Assembly (NCBI RefSeq): GCF_000003815.2 | Contig: NC_049984.1 | Span: 6,406,715 to 6,470,714, forward strand | Length of the DNA stretch: 64,000 nt | Direction: 5' to 3' | Source of the DNA: Branchiostoma floridae | Lineage: Eukaryota > Chordata > Leptocardii > Amphioxiformes > Branchiostomatidae | Part shown: in pieces, positions 12,726-25,811 of the stretch | Layout of the letters: every line of letters starts with the position of its first letter | Position numbering within the stretch: the first letter of the stretch is position 1 | Position numbers and translations under genes: made by a program | The notes under the pieces: generated by a model | Database searches by the model: none | Told to the model about the DNA's origin: nothing | Seen by the model: only the letters and a program-made list of their open reading frames with translations

Positions 12726-13111
12726 AACTTTAAGCAGCTTAAATAAAGCTTAAATAAACGACTTTAAACTCTCCTAATGGGCGTTTAAAAGTATCGTATA
12801 TGAAATAATTAAAATGAAAAGTAAAAGCGGTGATTCTTTTAGTCAATACATACAAAATTTGTTGGCAAAACTGCGCAAATTAATGTCATATCTTTAAGGC
12901 AAAGTTAAGTGTACCTTAACTAATATGTAAAGTTATTTACATGTTTAAGTGGACTGAACGTTTTTCGTAAATGTGTCTTAAATATCGATTTTTAGTTGTG
13001 GCATTTACGACTTCTTAAATGTAGCTTAATGATAGCTTAATCATATTCAAATGTTTAAGCTTCATTTACGAATCCCATTAAGCATGCTTAAATATTCAAT
13101 TTGGTGCAGTG
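12726..13111. repeat. Right TTTAAG/CTTAAA motif array
   Basis: Repeated CTTAAA, GCTTAA and TTTAC words, mirroring the left array at 10296-10620. See the element spanning both. Confidence 0.6.
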
Positions 13112-16100
13112 ATTTAACTTAGGCATTCAAGAATGGTGACAACAGGTTATATCTAGCATTGCAAATTGTATGTCAAACGGTTTATTAGAAATGAAGATCA
13201 TTCAAATTTTAGGGTTTGCGTCAGCAGTTTATGTTAAAATCAATATATTTATGTTAGTTTCTCAATAGAGCTGAACCCCGACTGGCATCTTCGGGGCTTT
13301 GTTTATTCAACTGGAAATTTGTGGCACAGAATTGTAATTTTTGTTTTGTTTTGAATCTAACTTCCCACATACTTTAAAATTGCAGACGATGTCGTAAAAA
13401 TTCACTTAATTAATATTGTTTCAAATGAAATTCGATTTTGAGTATCAATACACGATTCACAATTCATAATTATGACCCCTGACTTTCTATTTCACACTGG
13501 ACTGCCCCAAACAAATGTGATGTTACTGTTCGTTATTGTACCTTTATTTGCCATTGTCAGTTTTCATTTTCCAGCAGTGATGCTGATGTTATTGTATATA
13601 TAATAATCAACAACAAAAACTTGAGAAGTAGAATCTTTGGAATGGTTATGGAATGTTATGATATGCTGTCAGACAAATAGGCACCAAAACAAGACGATTG
13701 CCTTCAAGCCCGACAATAAGAGGGTCACATATTACAAATCAACAACCAATATACTGTGCTTATCGGCGTTTATATTACAAATCAACAACCAATATACCGC
13801 GCTTATCCGCGTTCGCGTCTGCAATTTTGAAAGAGATCAATATCTCAGGGCTCATGCCTCATTCATTTACCACTCTGTAACCGAAGCGGTTTGGCTGAAA
13901 GGAGAGCTTTTCATGATTGTCCTTTGGCCCCATCTGTTAGTACTGTTTACCAGCACCGTTGCATTATTTAGGAGTTATATTCGAAATATACAGAAAAATT
14001 GACATCGCTGTAAGATAGGAAACGGATCTATAGATCAGCCAGATAATCATCAAATAAAATCAGCCATCCATTGCCTTGTGCATTGCGTATCAAATAAACA
14101 ATAATCAATCATGTACCTGATATTTAAATCGTTGTTGTAATCATAGGCACGTATACACTAGTGTAAATTTGCAGACGTAGGGTCCATGGATAAGCAAACA
14201 TTAATGAATAAACAAAATATTCGAAAAATACGGATGAACTTCTGAGACAATCATTCTGTCAATTGCCCAAGAATCTGCCTGGTCCGACCTTCCTTCCATG
14301 GGCTGTCAGAGCGGACGAGCACAAAGTAGGAGTGTCTTTCACAATTTGAGCTCTGTTTCCCCCCTGCGGGCTTCCATTTCGTATTTCGTATTTCCTGATC
14401 CGGTCTAAAGCCGATAAACCACAGCACAAGTATTGAAAATGTGCATTTCATCAAATATGGTCTGTATGTTTCATTAATCACAAGGCAATACCTGCAGGAG
14501 ACGCCGTCACTTGTTCATTATATCCGTATCTCAGGCATTACCAATGCATTAACTGAAGTGGGGTTTCCACGAGATAAATATTTGCCTCTTCGCTTTCCGC
14601 TTGCAATGGGTAATTTCAGTAAGAGATCCTAGAGTCTTTGTAACAGCACAGCACAGAAATACAAAAATATTGCGCGATGACGGTATAACGACAGGTTTAT
14701 AGCAAATGGTGGCTGGGGGACTAATATCAAATACATGTAGGCTATAGGATATAAATACATGATATAAATACATTCATATCCTATACTACATTAACCTGAA
14801 CTCAGCTAAAACTATCCTTAAGCTTGTTAAGTTTGACGTCATCTCCTATTAACCCATTTTGTATATCACATCCTAATAGAACTACTTGACTTATCATGCT
14901 ATCAACAAAGTAGAAAAAATCATTTCACAAACATGCTTTAAATCAATGCGCCGTTTGTATACTTTGAGAAGTCGATACCTGCATGTTCCTTTCAGGCACA
15001 AAGAAGATAATTCAGCGTGAAGGAAGGTTTTTCATAGGCAGAAACGAGTTTAGCTCTGCCGCATCTATGAGATTGTGCCTTTGTTATCACCGCATCTAGG
15101 GCAACTTCTAATCTTCTGAAACAGGAATTGCAGATGATGCCCCTTTCGCCGGCGTACAACTGTAGTCATCAATCAAGGCCCAGAAGACGGCGGCTTCTCC
15201 CCCTTACAAGTAGGGCGAAGAAAAGATGGAACTTCAGACGACATGGGGTCAGGACGTGTTTGTGAAGGAAAGGAGTGTAGCAATTATTGATGGATTTGTT
15301 GATGGGCGTCACGAAGCATTAGCGTTCCTTACTAGTCTGTTATTTAAGTCATTTAACCTATATCTTCTGTTTTACTTTAGCTAAGTTGGATCTTGTCTGG
15401 ATAAATGTGCAAGCATACTCCGCAATCCGCACCAAATAGATTTATCGATGCCTCAACAAGAATTTTAAGAAAATCAAAGAAAACGATTTTTCCGTCCGTA
15501 ATTTAGCCTTCTTCATGGACGAATGGTCAACCACATCGGACACGTGATCACACAAACATCTTCCATTTGCAATTGGCTGGCATCATATCCATTAATCACT
15601 TGCTCATCATCATCGTCGACTCATGCTAGTCGCACGAATGCCCTCCCTCCCTCCATCCCCCCTATCTCCACCATTTATTAGCTACTGCAATTCGTAAATT
15701 ATTTTCCATACGTATGCTTCTATGCCTCGATGGATGAGCAAGTTAGAGAATCAATATATTTGTTAGGCCCGGGCCAGTCCTTCATAATTTCTGACATTAG
15801 CTTGAGCAGTCTCCATACTGACGTCATGATTGTCATGTTAACCATCCTAATGACATGCCGGTCCCTTGGGCACCGCGCGGAATAGGGCGTAATGGGGTGG
15901 GAGGGGACAGGGCAACATGAATCAAACGTTTGGTTCTTGTGAATTCTCCTAACGTTTTATCAGGAATTTCTACATTTTTCCACTTTTCAAATATCAAGAA
16001 TATTTTTTATGTCATGGCAGCATAGCAGAAACATGTAAATGACGGATAATAAAAAGATGACATCCCGGTTGTAGGGCTGTTGTTATCGGTGTGTTGCAGA

Positions 16101-17222
16101 AAACCTGCAGCGGACAAGCCATGGAAAGCGACTTGCTGGTTCTCAACATCTGTATGAAGTGTAACGTGGATCGTTTATTCTTTGATTGTTGGAATTAACC
16201 GGTGGCTTCTCGGTCTTTTTTAAGTCCTAAATTACGATGCTTTTCGCATAACGTTATCCTGTAGATGGGATGTCCTCACGTGATGAACACTTGAACACTG
16301 TCCACTTGCAAGCCTGTGGGCCCCTGTTTTACGTCTCATCAATCTAACAGTTATATGAAAAATTCAAACAAGGAAGTAGACCAAGACGAAACTAAGTCAT
16401 CGGAGTTCCTTCAGTGTAGATGGTTTCATCATGATATTGCGAACGTCATATGCAATAAACATGTCATCATGTATATTGTAACATACATAAATCATTCATC
16501 ATACATATTGCAAGATACGTACATACATCTACTAGCCAATACATTATGGAGATACATAGTGCTGTTGCCTAGGAATCGTTCTATTCCCCAGTACTAAGTT
16601 CTGCAAGCATTATTCTAGTTTAACGAGGGAGTAATCAAATGGTGCAATCGTGTGCCGTGAGATAAGAAACACACTGGGACTTCTCACAACTCTGTATCAT
16701 AAATTGAAATAAGCACAAAATCGTTGCCGTTCCAAGACACAGAAATAGATCATTTAGATGAAATGCAAAATCGAGGCCCAAGACTAACTATACCTAATGA
16801 CAAAAATCTACAAGCACAACATGATTATCCCGAACGGAGTCATCCGGTAGAGAGAGCTCCCTGACGAATGTCGCCTGTGTGAGCGCCGTGAATCTCTAAC
16901 CAGTACTTCCAGACATGCAATAAAAGAATCGTCGTTCCGCGGCAGCGCTTTGAAGATAAAACCTACAGTGATAAAGGGGAGCGAATGAAAAGCCGCTAAA
17001 AGCGGTTCGCAGCGCCTTGGAGAAGTAGACAGCCGTGCCTTTGAAAACCACGCATACATGTATATGTTTGCTGTCTTCTTCAGTAACCCAGTCGCTATAT
17101 AAAATCAGAGTCTGGCAGTATGCAACAGGAGGAAGCGCATTAGTTACACCGCCTACACATGCACTATCAACAGAACGTTCGTTAATGAAAGTCACCTACA
17201 CTCCCGGAATAGACGTCTGCAG
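13112..17222. other. No recognised gene
   Basis: Contains a 43-bp-spaced duplication at 13731-13800 (ATTACAAATCAACAACCAAT twice) and a TATAGGATAT/ATATCCTATA inverted pair around 14743-14785. No exon or RNA gene was recognised on either strand. Confidence 0.5.
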
Positions 17223-17411
17223 TAAAGGTGGTCTCTCAATGCACTCGGTGACCGGTGGTCAACGAATTTCAGAGATAAAAAACGAGTCTTCTTACTTTTT
17301 GTTTATTTTGTTTTCTTCTAACTTCGTTGAAGTCAAATGTTTGCGTAAATACGCAATATGTAAATTATTTAAAAAATCGGCGAAAAAAACACCGCACTGC
17401 TCATTCAGCCC
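17223..17411. mobile_element. Family A MITE, copy 4 (right terminus not visible)
   Basis: Starts TAAAGGTGGTCTCTCAATGC, followed by the family interior (CAGAGATAAAAAACGAGTC, TTACTTTTTG, AAAAATCGGCGAAAA) in the same order as copy 1 at 23940-24193. The right terminal repeat is lost or strongly diverged. Confidence 0.65.
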
Positions 17412-17674
17412 CTCTACGTATTTTCAAAACGGCTTACTGTACGATCACCAAATTTGGAGTGGGTGATATGCTTGTTGAGTTTTGTAATTCCTAACATTTT
17501 TATTCATTATAACGTAGTATGACGTAATTATGGCGTCATTAATTGATTTTTTTTTAAACGGGGAATTCCCATAATACCTAAATATTTCACACAAAAAGTT
17601 ACGAAACAAGGATTCTTTATCAATATTTAAGTCTAATAAGACTTGTTGTCAAAAGCCGACGCAACGACGTCAAA

Positions 17675-17697
17675 ATGACGTAATAAAATTACGTCAT
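17675..17697. repeat. Perfect 10-bp inverted repeat containing bZIP/CRE-like sites
   Basis: ATGACGTAAT, then AAA, then ATTACGTCAT. Related TGACGTAA, TGACGTCA-like or TTACGTCA words occur nearby (17518-17540, 17666-17700, 17905-17915). These are compatible with bZIP binding words, but no gene start is near. Confidence 0.6.
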
Positions 17698-18062
17698 CTG
17701 TAGTTTAGCTATCCGCCATCCTGGATGTCTTCAGATACATTTTTTTCAACCTATAACGCTAAAACCCCATGAAAATAGATTGAAAACGTTCACATGAATG
17801 TTTTCTGTAAAAAGAAATACTATTTAGTGATGAAACCCCCGTGAAAATAAGCTGGTTAAACTTTTCATCATGATATTGTTGGCCATCTTAAGTTTTGACA
17901 AATTACGTCATCTCATCATCATAATTCATGAACATTTGATTCTAAATATTCAACTAAGATGTGTAAGATATTAAAGATATATAAGAAGAAGTTAAGTTTA
18001 ACAAGGAAATCTTAAAATCCCATTGTTTAAACCAAAATCAGCGATTTTTGTAAAATTTGCCT

Positions 18063-18420
18063 TTCAGAAAGCCGTTACCATGGCAACAGGGAAAATATGA
18101 AACTTACTCATTTTTTGGTAAATTGTTGCCAACAATATTCTAGGAAAATTCATTAAGTTTGGTTGTTCTAGCACAAACCGTTTGGGAGCTATACGACGTC
18201 AAATATGGCGCAGGCACTTTTACCCCCCCCCCCTTCAGAAAGCCGTTGTCATGGCAACACGAAAAATTTGAAACTTACTCATTTTTTTTGTAAATTGTTG
18301 CCAACAATATTCTAAGAAAAGTTATTAAGTTTGGTTGTTCTAGCACAAACCGTTTGGGAGCTATACGACGTCAAATTTGGCGCAGGCACTTTTACCCCCC
18401 CCCCCCCCACACACACACAC
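18063..18420. repeat. 171-bp tandem duplication ending in poly-C and (AC)n
   Basis: The unit starting TTCAGAAAGCCGTTACCATG at 18063 recurs at 18234 with few differences (both contain TGTTGCCAACAATATTCTA and GCTATACGACGTCAAAT). Each unit ends in a C run (about 11 then 14 C), and the second is followed by (AC)6. Confidence 0.9.
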
Positions 18421-18983
18421 AGTCTAGATGGGGTTAACGAATTGCCCTACATGCTTCCCACCCTGGAAACGTGTAATTCTGCCCCTAATCTTCCATTGCG
18501 GACAATGTTTCGTGTTAATCCGCTCCCACTCCGCATCATTAAAGGCAGACCTACTCCAGGGATGCGAGCTGGTCTCAACAGTCGCCTCGTTTCTTCCTCA
18601 GCATCTTAAAACATTTCTGAGGGCATTTGAACGTGTCGAGAATATCATCAGCGTTTTTGCAAGAACAGGAAAATGAGAAGGTTTGTCCTATTTCATTCGT
18701 TAGTTTACATATACTTATTTATACATGTTGTAGTTGGTTTCTTTTTTTTTCTGAAGTGGAGGAATTGATGACTGTTGCACCACTATTGATGCTGCTTTTC
18801 AGTTTCTCACATTGTCATTGACTCATAAATCATAACAATGCTTATCTGTCTCCTATTCCATGTACAAACGGAACATTAGTTTTAAGCAACAATGATTACC
18901 CAGTGGTAAATCTTGTTCTTTGCTTAATCAAATACACCATATTTCGCGAAACTCGATGCCGTAAGCGAATTTGAATTATTACT

Positions 18984-19132
18984 CTCCAACCAGAGGTTCG
19001 GCTCCGGCTGTTTTTGATGTGTGTGGGCCGTTTTTTCGTCTCTATCGAGCTTTCTATTTTGTACCATTTTTACACCTCGCGAGACTTAGATAAACATTAC
19101 AAAAACAGCCGGAGCCGAACGTCTGCTTGAAG
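18984..19132. mobile_element. TIR element, 149 bp (GTTCGGCTCCGGCTG termini)
   Basis: The left arm, CTCCAACCAGAGGTTCGG then CTCCGGCTGTTTTTG, is matched by its reverse complement at 19100-19132. The inner 20 bp are perfect and three mismatches lie in the outer part. No coding capacity. A target duplication was not recognised. Confidence 0.75.
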
Positions 19133-19435
19133 AGCACATTTTGAACGAGATCTTGAGATGAGACAATTCTTACCTTGCCAAAATACGTTAATACGTATAG
19201 TTACTGTAGAAGCCTGCTTTGTTGCTAGATAAAAGCTGATGATACTGAAACCCATGACTAATCCTACTTGATTGTTGCGTGATATTACAGATGTACTCAT
19301 GTTAGACTTTATTGCGTGGTAAGTAGGATGTTAGGATTTATTTTACATTTATTAATAATCTATACTTCATAGGTGACTTGACAAAAGTTGCTGTAAAATA
19401 CAATATGCCCAGGCAAGCACGAAATGAACCTCTTT

Positions 19436-19486
19436 GAGCAGTCAGTGGAAATGAGCATTCAGTGGTATTGAGCACTCAGTGGAATT
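19436..19486. repeat. 17-bp tandem repeat, three units
   Basis: GAGCAGTCAGTGGAAAT, GAGCATTCAGTGGTATT and GAGCACTCAGTGGAATT follow one another. Confidence 0.85.
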
Positions 19487-20461
19487 CGCCACGAAGGTTA
19501 TCAGCACCTTGGTCTTTCACGCTGAAGTTGTTTCATAAACATTCTTGCGCGACCTCGGATAACCCCCATCATGCCGTGGCGTGGCATGTGCGTCATCGGC
19601 ACTGATGGGAACGAGATTAAAAGGGCATAAGCCACCAGAATACAACTCCCTAAACAAGTACATATAAATGGCAATCATGTGAGAGAAAAGCTGTCATAAG
19701 TCGCCCACCAGATTTTAGTCTATGAAAAGTCAAATTTACAGCCTTGTCCGACCTCTAATGTAGGTATCTTGTGAACATACAATTTCATGCGATGGAATTT
19801 CGAAACACTTACTGTATAAAAAGAGGCTTTGGTCACCTTTAACCTCTCTACAACCGGACACTCCAAACGTCCGACATTCCGTTCACATGTCGATCAGCAG
19901 CTTCCTGGTGTCCAATTCTGGAGGGATTCCATACAAATGTCATGACCGAATCAGGTTGGCCTGTGACTCGACCTCCCCTGTCCGATAAACCATTAGGCCG
20001 TCGGCACTCATTTTTTGCGCGGGATTTTATGTCCGCTTTCATCATGAAGAGCCGACGGTGAGCATGTCACAGCTGCAGGATGAGGTCCAGACTAAGTTGT
20101 AAGGGGATGGAGAGAAACAGGTAATGTGGCCCGCTCGCAGGGAAACGTGAACGTGGCCTTATATCTGTATACACAAGCTCTACACTCCTGATGACTTTGG
20201 AAATGTAAGACGAAAGGTTTGCTACTTACTGATCCACTTTGCTTCATATTAGGAAGGTCACATTTGCAGTTGCAGGTAGAATAAACTACGATCTGGTATA
20301 CTGCAGTTCGCATTGACTACTTTCATTCTATGCGCATTCTATTGCGTATTCCTCTCGGAAAGGCACTGAAATGCAGGTCAGCAATCAAATTGGGCAGTCC
20401 TTCTATTACGTTAAAACGTTTAACAAGTACTCTGCTGTTTTCATGAACAATGACACTGTCG

Positions 20462-20637
20462 CCAGGTGTAACATTTAACTTTAACAAACAACACACAGAT
20501 TCCGTGCTACCTGTGGCCAGGTGAAAACTTTAACGTGCCATGCCCTTAACAAACAACACACAGATTCCAGAACACGCGGTGGCCAGGTGAAATATTCAAC
20601 ATTCCATACCTTTAACAAACAACACACAGAAGGAAGG
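20462..20637. repeat. 65-66 bp tandem repeat, about 2.5 units
   Basis: TTAACAAACAACACACAGA begins at 20481, 20546 and 20612, with GGCCAGGTGAAA between units. Confidence 0.9.
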
Positions 20638-20663
20638 ATGTAGATTCCTGTGTGCACCACTGC

Positions 20664-20848
<185 letters not shown>

Positions 20849-21904
20849 GCCACGGACCGACCTATATTTAAACCGCTCTGAAACAAAATACATACATCTG
20901 AACCGTACATCTTTACAGCAATTTCTAAAATCGAGAGTGAAGTCGACTTCAAATACCTTGGGGCTATAAAGAGATATCGAGAATAGGATTGCCCATGTTT
21001 GGATCTAGTTCCCTCCATTTCCTAATAAAACGTCAAATCAACCCAAGGCACCAAAGGCCCAACCAGGAAACCAGCAAAATCCATGGGCCATTAGTGCAGC
21101 CCGGGGTAACAGATAAACGGTACCTACATAGGAATGCTGTGAATGCACCTGTCTGGTTCTCAGCCTCCTATTTTAACGGTGGTGCGACGACACCAGCTCG
21201 CCCTGGCAGCGTATGGGCAAGTACTGGATACAGGAGTAGAATCATGATCCAGTGGAAATGAGGGACAACGCAGAGTTGGACGGCCACACACTACGACATT
21301 GACTGAAAGAGACATTGCTCTCGTGGGGACTGCAGTAATATTTGGTGAACGTTTTAAATGACAAAAAGTACTGAAAGCACTTTATCACTACTTCACCGGA
21401 TTGATTGATCCAGATGAAAAAAGATGACGATGATGTTTAAATGCTGTACCTTTCTTTTCTTTTATTTTCTTCGTTTCCCTCTTCTCGTTCAACCTCCCTG
21501 ACAGTTAACCACAGATATATCAGTGGCGCGACGTTCAAAGCCTTACCGCTCCAGTACCGCTTATCTGTCTCTCCGTCTCGCGGAGTGACGCCACCCGGTC
21601 TCCCCTCCTGTTCTACAAGCCTAATTGGAGCGTTCCCGTCTCCAGGGCTGATCAGTGGATATCAAGATAAAGTGGAGGAGCTCGCCTCTTTTGTTCCCTT
21701 CCCGCGCCTGGTGGGCACAGATACACATCCTGATAGCAGGCAAATCGGCAGACAAAGAAGCACTTATCGTCGGTGAAGGCTTCCCATTTACAATCTCCAG
21801 GATGTAACAAGCCCTGCTCAACTCATCGCCGACGAGACATAATCCGCCTGTATTTATTGCTCCTACAAATGTAGACTCAGTCATTCTGCCGACTCGTGGC
21901 TTAG

Positions 21905-22790
21905 GCCTCGTTGATTTGATTACATGGATAACATCCTCTGGGAACCCAAACCGATGCGAGCGTACGAATAAAAATAGAGTTTGGTAAAAAAAAAATTGCC
22001 TTCAGTATGAAATCCAAGTGGTCAAGAAGGTTGAACAAATGACATACGCGAATATGATATGATACAGAACAATAAATTCTTCGTTTCACTTTGTTCTTTC
22101 TCATTTTCTTATTTAACTTTGGAACTAACTTTGGCATTCTATCATATTTGGGTATCTGATAGTACAGGCTTTCCGATATTTTGTTTGAATATACAGCATA
22201 CATGTGCTCATGTTACAGCTGCTTCGCACTTCCAGTACGTTTTGTTTTTTGGATAGGACAAAAATTGATGGGCGCGTGATGTTAGCCATATAATCAAATC
22301 AACATGGCTTTAGTTTGTAGACCAGGAAACCTTTCATCTCCCACGGCTGATTGTAGGTGAAGGATTCGTGATGATGGATAGACATTCAAATCATGATGCT
22401 AACTGTAAGGCATCGTTGATTTGATTATAGGGATTACATCCTCTTGGAACTCCAAAACTGGTGCAAGCGTGCGAATAAAAAAAGGTTTGGCCAAAAATAA
22501 AAATTGCCAAATGGCAGAATGCAAGGAATATGGTATACCAAACAATACACTCTTTCACATCTTATTCCTTTGTCTCTCAATTCACATTGGCATTTTATGA
22601 TAGTTGTATACTTTTTTTTTCAATATTTTTGTGGCATATATATCTATGGCATATATTTCCTCATTTTGCAGCTCTTTGTACGATATACTGTATGGTTTAA
22701 AGCTTTTTTTTCTATTTAGAAGCGGCCGAAAGTTGATGCGCGCGCATGCCATCCATATAATTAAAACAAAATGGCCTAATCCACTTTTTG
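21905..22790. repeat. Degenerate tandem duplication, about 500-bp unit, two copies
   Basis: 21905-22320 and 22407-22790 share a series of blocks in the same order: TCGTTGATTTGATTA, ACATCCTCT, GCGTGCGAATAAA/GCGTACGAATAAA, TTGGCATT, and CATATAAT-TAAAACAAAATGG/CATATAATCAAATCAACATGG. No coding signature. Confidence 0.75.
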
Positions 22791-23939
22791 TTGAAAGCAA
22801 TGTTGGCAACCTGCCAGTCTGGCGATGTTCTAAACCTTCCAACTGTGTTGACAACTTTGAATCCAGCTGAAAAACGCACCTTTCCACAATGCCTGATCCC
22901 AGGATTAGCTGCTCTCCGCCTCGGCATTACTGTACTTGGTGATCATCTATCTAACCTTCCCAAACCATCTACAGGGTGGTACGTCTTTCCCTTTCACCTT
23001 CTCATCTCTACGAGTATCGGAACAGATGGGAAATCAGCTGGGTCTCCTGTGAAATATTGTGAACGGTAAGTAATATTTCAGGAGTTCTTTCTTGTTGACG
23101 GCTCATTTGTGGATTAACGCTACGGTATTGTATGCAGCCTCGTAGTGCTATTGTTTATAATTATATAGCTTGTAGTTGTTATTGGTTGCCATTGTACCTT
23201 GTGCTGTTGTCGAGCAATTCAGTTAATTCATTCATTCATTATTTCCTACACAATAAATACAACGACCTTTTGCAAAAGCCACATGCTCTAACAAAGCGAC
23301 CTTTCACTCCTTTGGCACGCCCACGTGCCTTTTTCCTGAGGAACATTTGATGATGAGCCACCCAAAGGATTGCAATGTTGCTGTTTCCCACAAGAAATAA
23401 TGGCTATAACAAGTCGTAACATCTGTCAGTTGACTGTCAGCACATATCCCACCGTTTGTCGTCCATTCACAGCACATATCTTCCATGTGCGCATCACTGC
23501 ACAACACTCTTCTTCTCCTGCCCCGCAGGTATGGGTGAATGGAAGTGGCACCGAGGAAAGCGACTGGATCCCATTCCTGACAGACTCGGTGTCAAAAGGT
23601 CTCCCCAGCCGCCTGTTTGGCGCCGCCGAGTCACACATTAACTCTCCGTCGTGACTCCGCAAGATTCAGCACAGCGCAAACCGCAAATGTGTGGGAGTGA
23701 GAGTCTCTACAAAGGCAGACAGCTTTCTGTCGTAATTCTAAAGAAGAAAAGGCAGATGATAAAAGAAAGAAACATCCAGACAATTATGAGTGCTGTCGTA
23801 AAAGATAAATTTCAAAGACATTAGAATGAAAGCTTCAAAATTTGTCAAAACTTTGATGAGTCATTATCTTCTGTGGGATAAAGGTAAATACATACGACAT
23901 CTACATTTAGAATACTATACGCATTAAGGTAGACGCTCG

Positions 23940-24193
23940 TTAAAGGTGCATTCTCACTGCACTTGCGTCACGCTTGCGTCCCTGCGTAGTTCGAAAGATA
24001 CTATACGAATTTCAGCGATAAAGAACGAATATTTGTTACTTTTTGTGTATTTGGTCGTCTTCTAAGTCATACTTTTACGTACTAGGCAATATATAAATTA
24101 TAAGAAATCGGAGAAAATAACAAAACCGTGACGCAGTGAACGAACCCCGCAGTGACGCAAGCTGGACGCAAGTGCAGTGAGAGTGCACCTTAA
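23940..24193. mobile_element. Family A MITE, copy 1 (intact, TTAA at both ends)
   Basis: TTAA (23940-23943), then AGGTGCATTCTCACTGCACT on the left. The right end is AAGTGCAGTGAGAGTGCACC then TTAA (24190-24193). The arms are near-perfect inverted repeats of about 28 bp. The interior has no coding capacity. TTAA duplication is known for piggyBac and Kolobok superfamilies; which one applies is not decided, because other copies do not preserve TTAA on both sides. Confidence 0.85.
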
Positions 24194-24672
24194 GAGGGGA
24201 AGATCTGCAGATTAGGTCCTGCTTCCTTTAGTGGTCCACGAAGACCTGAGTCCTTTACTTCTGTGACAGCTGATGACTGGCAGAGTCTGGGACTTCCAAT
24301 AAGAATGCATCAGGTTGTTGGAATCTGTTCCCATTCTAGGTTAGTCAGGCGCTCAGGTTGTGCAAATAAGAGGTGAGCCCATAACTGTTGATTCCCGGAT
24401 GTATCATCATACCCACACCGTGCTTATACCTCTCTGTCTTGACTCCGGCCGCCTTGAAGGTAGATCATCCGTACATCTTGCGCATAAGTCTGGGGTATAA
24501 CTCTCCTGACCTATCTACTTGGCTGATGCTGGGCCCGCCCTATCGCTGCACGGAGATAAGCGTATTGCTCATGCTATGAATACGAAATTGCTCATGGGTT
24601 GTAGGAACCCCGCATGAGCATAATGAATCCCGCATGTTGGCGGTTCCATGAGAAGATAAGCGCACCACAGAG

Positions 24673-24923
24673 TAAAGGTGGACTCTCACTGCACTTGGGG
24701 CACCGGTGCGTCACAGCGGGGTTCGTTCACTGCGGCACTGTTTTGTTATTTTCGCGACTTTTGATAATTAAGATATTTCGTAATACGTCAAAGGATGACT
24801 TTGAAGGCAAAAAAATATACAAACGGAAGAAAATTCATTTCTTTATCTCTGAAATTTGTTGAGTCATCTACGAACACCGCAGTGCCGCACCAGTGCCCCA
24901 AGTGCAGTGAGAGTCCACATTCA
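24673..24923. mobile_element. Family A MITE, copy 2
   Basis: The left end, TAAAGGTGGACTCTCACTGC, is matched by GCAGTGAGAGTCCACATTCA on the right. Further in, GGTGCGTCACAGCGGGGTTCG pairs with the CGAACACCGCAGTGCCGCACC region. It lies only 480 bp from copy 1. Confidence 0.85.
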
Positions 24924-25710
24924 GCGTTGCTATAGGCTGATATGACGGGGATTACGGCAGTACTTCTTCTTCTAATCAATGCCATTTATCGGCAATCTTC
25001 TGTGCTGACCTCGATTCTACCGCCCGGTTTCTTGACGAGCTAAGTCTTCATTCTTTGCCTCAGATAAAGTGAGGACTATACAATAATTTGCCATTAACTT
25101 AGACATCATTCTTCTTTTATTGTTTTTCATTGTTCAGACTAATCAATCTCGAGGATGTCACCGATTATACACCTGACCTGTGCAAGTAAGCATAATACGA
25201 GGGTCGTATTCAGTGTCGACATCCTTCAAACCGCGATAACTCGAGATCGGCAACTAGGTTAAGAGGGCACTGGGACGGATTGGAGCTATTTTGTAGCCAT
25301 TTGTAGGTTTATCTACCACATTCATTGACGTAGACAGTGGGGATATCTAGGTACATTAAAGCCGTAATGAGAATTACAGTAATCCTGTTATTTCTGGGAG
25401 AACCGTTCGTCTCTTCAGAGAGACGTCAGCTTGGTTCTCGTGCAGCTTGACATGACATCATTGGAGGTCAGTCAACTCTTACCTTTTATTACTCGGGGTC
25501 TTGAGATAATCGATACGGTAATTACGACCCTGTGACATGCACAATTTACTACCTGATGTGGATATTGGAAAGTAAAAGCGAGAACGTCTTTTAAAGGAAG
25601 ATTTATGAGCTTGCCATTGTAGTGCATGCATGGAGATTACTACTATCGATAAGATACACATTTTACTATTAGTACATAATTGTATATGATTTTATTTGCT
25701 CTCCCAGAGC

Positions 25711-25811
25711 AAAGGAATAAAGGAAGGAAAGGAAAGGAAAGGAAAGAAGGAATGAATTAATGAATTAATGGATGGATGAATGAATGAATGAATGAATGGA
25801 TGAATAAATGA
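25711..25811. repeat. GGAAA / AATG simple-repeat tract
   Basis: (GGAAA)n followed by (TGAA)n/(GGAT)n tetramers. Confidence 0.95.

Larger units (their letters stand above)
10275..13111. mobile_element. Candidate non-autonomous element with inverted TTTAAG-motif arrays at both ends
   Basis: Left block 10275-10620 begins CACTGCA and contains many TTTAAG, TTAAGC and GTAAA words. Right block 12725-13111 is rich in the complementary words (CTTAAA, GCTTAA, TTTAC) and ends TGCAGTG, so the ends are inverted relative to each other. Arrays of a short motif beneath short terminal repeats resemble the subterminal transposase-binding repeats of hAT-type DNA transposons (family knowledge). No transposase reading frame lies between them, and I could not find a matching target-site duplication. 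The core carries an unusual GC-rich block (10970-11460). Whether the whole interval is one element or two is inference. Confidence 0.45.

Noticed and set aside
13266-13310. CCCCGA...TCGGGG stem followed by T-rich sequence, like a bacterial terminator
   Set aside because: The window is an animal genome, so rho-independent terminators do not apply.
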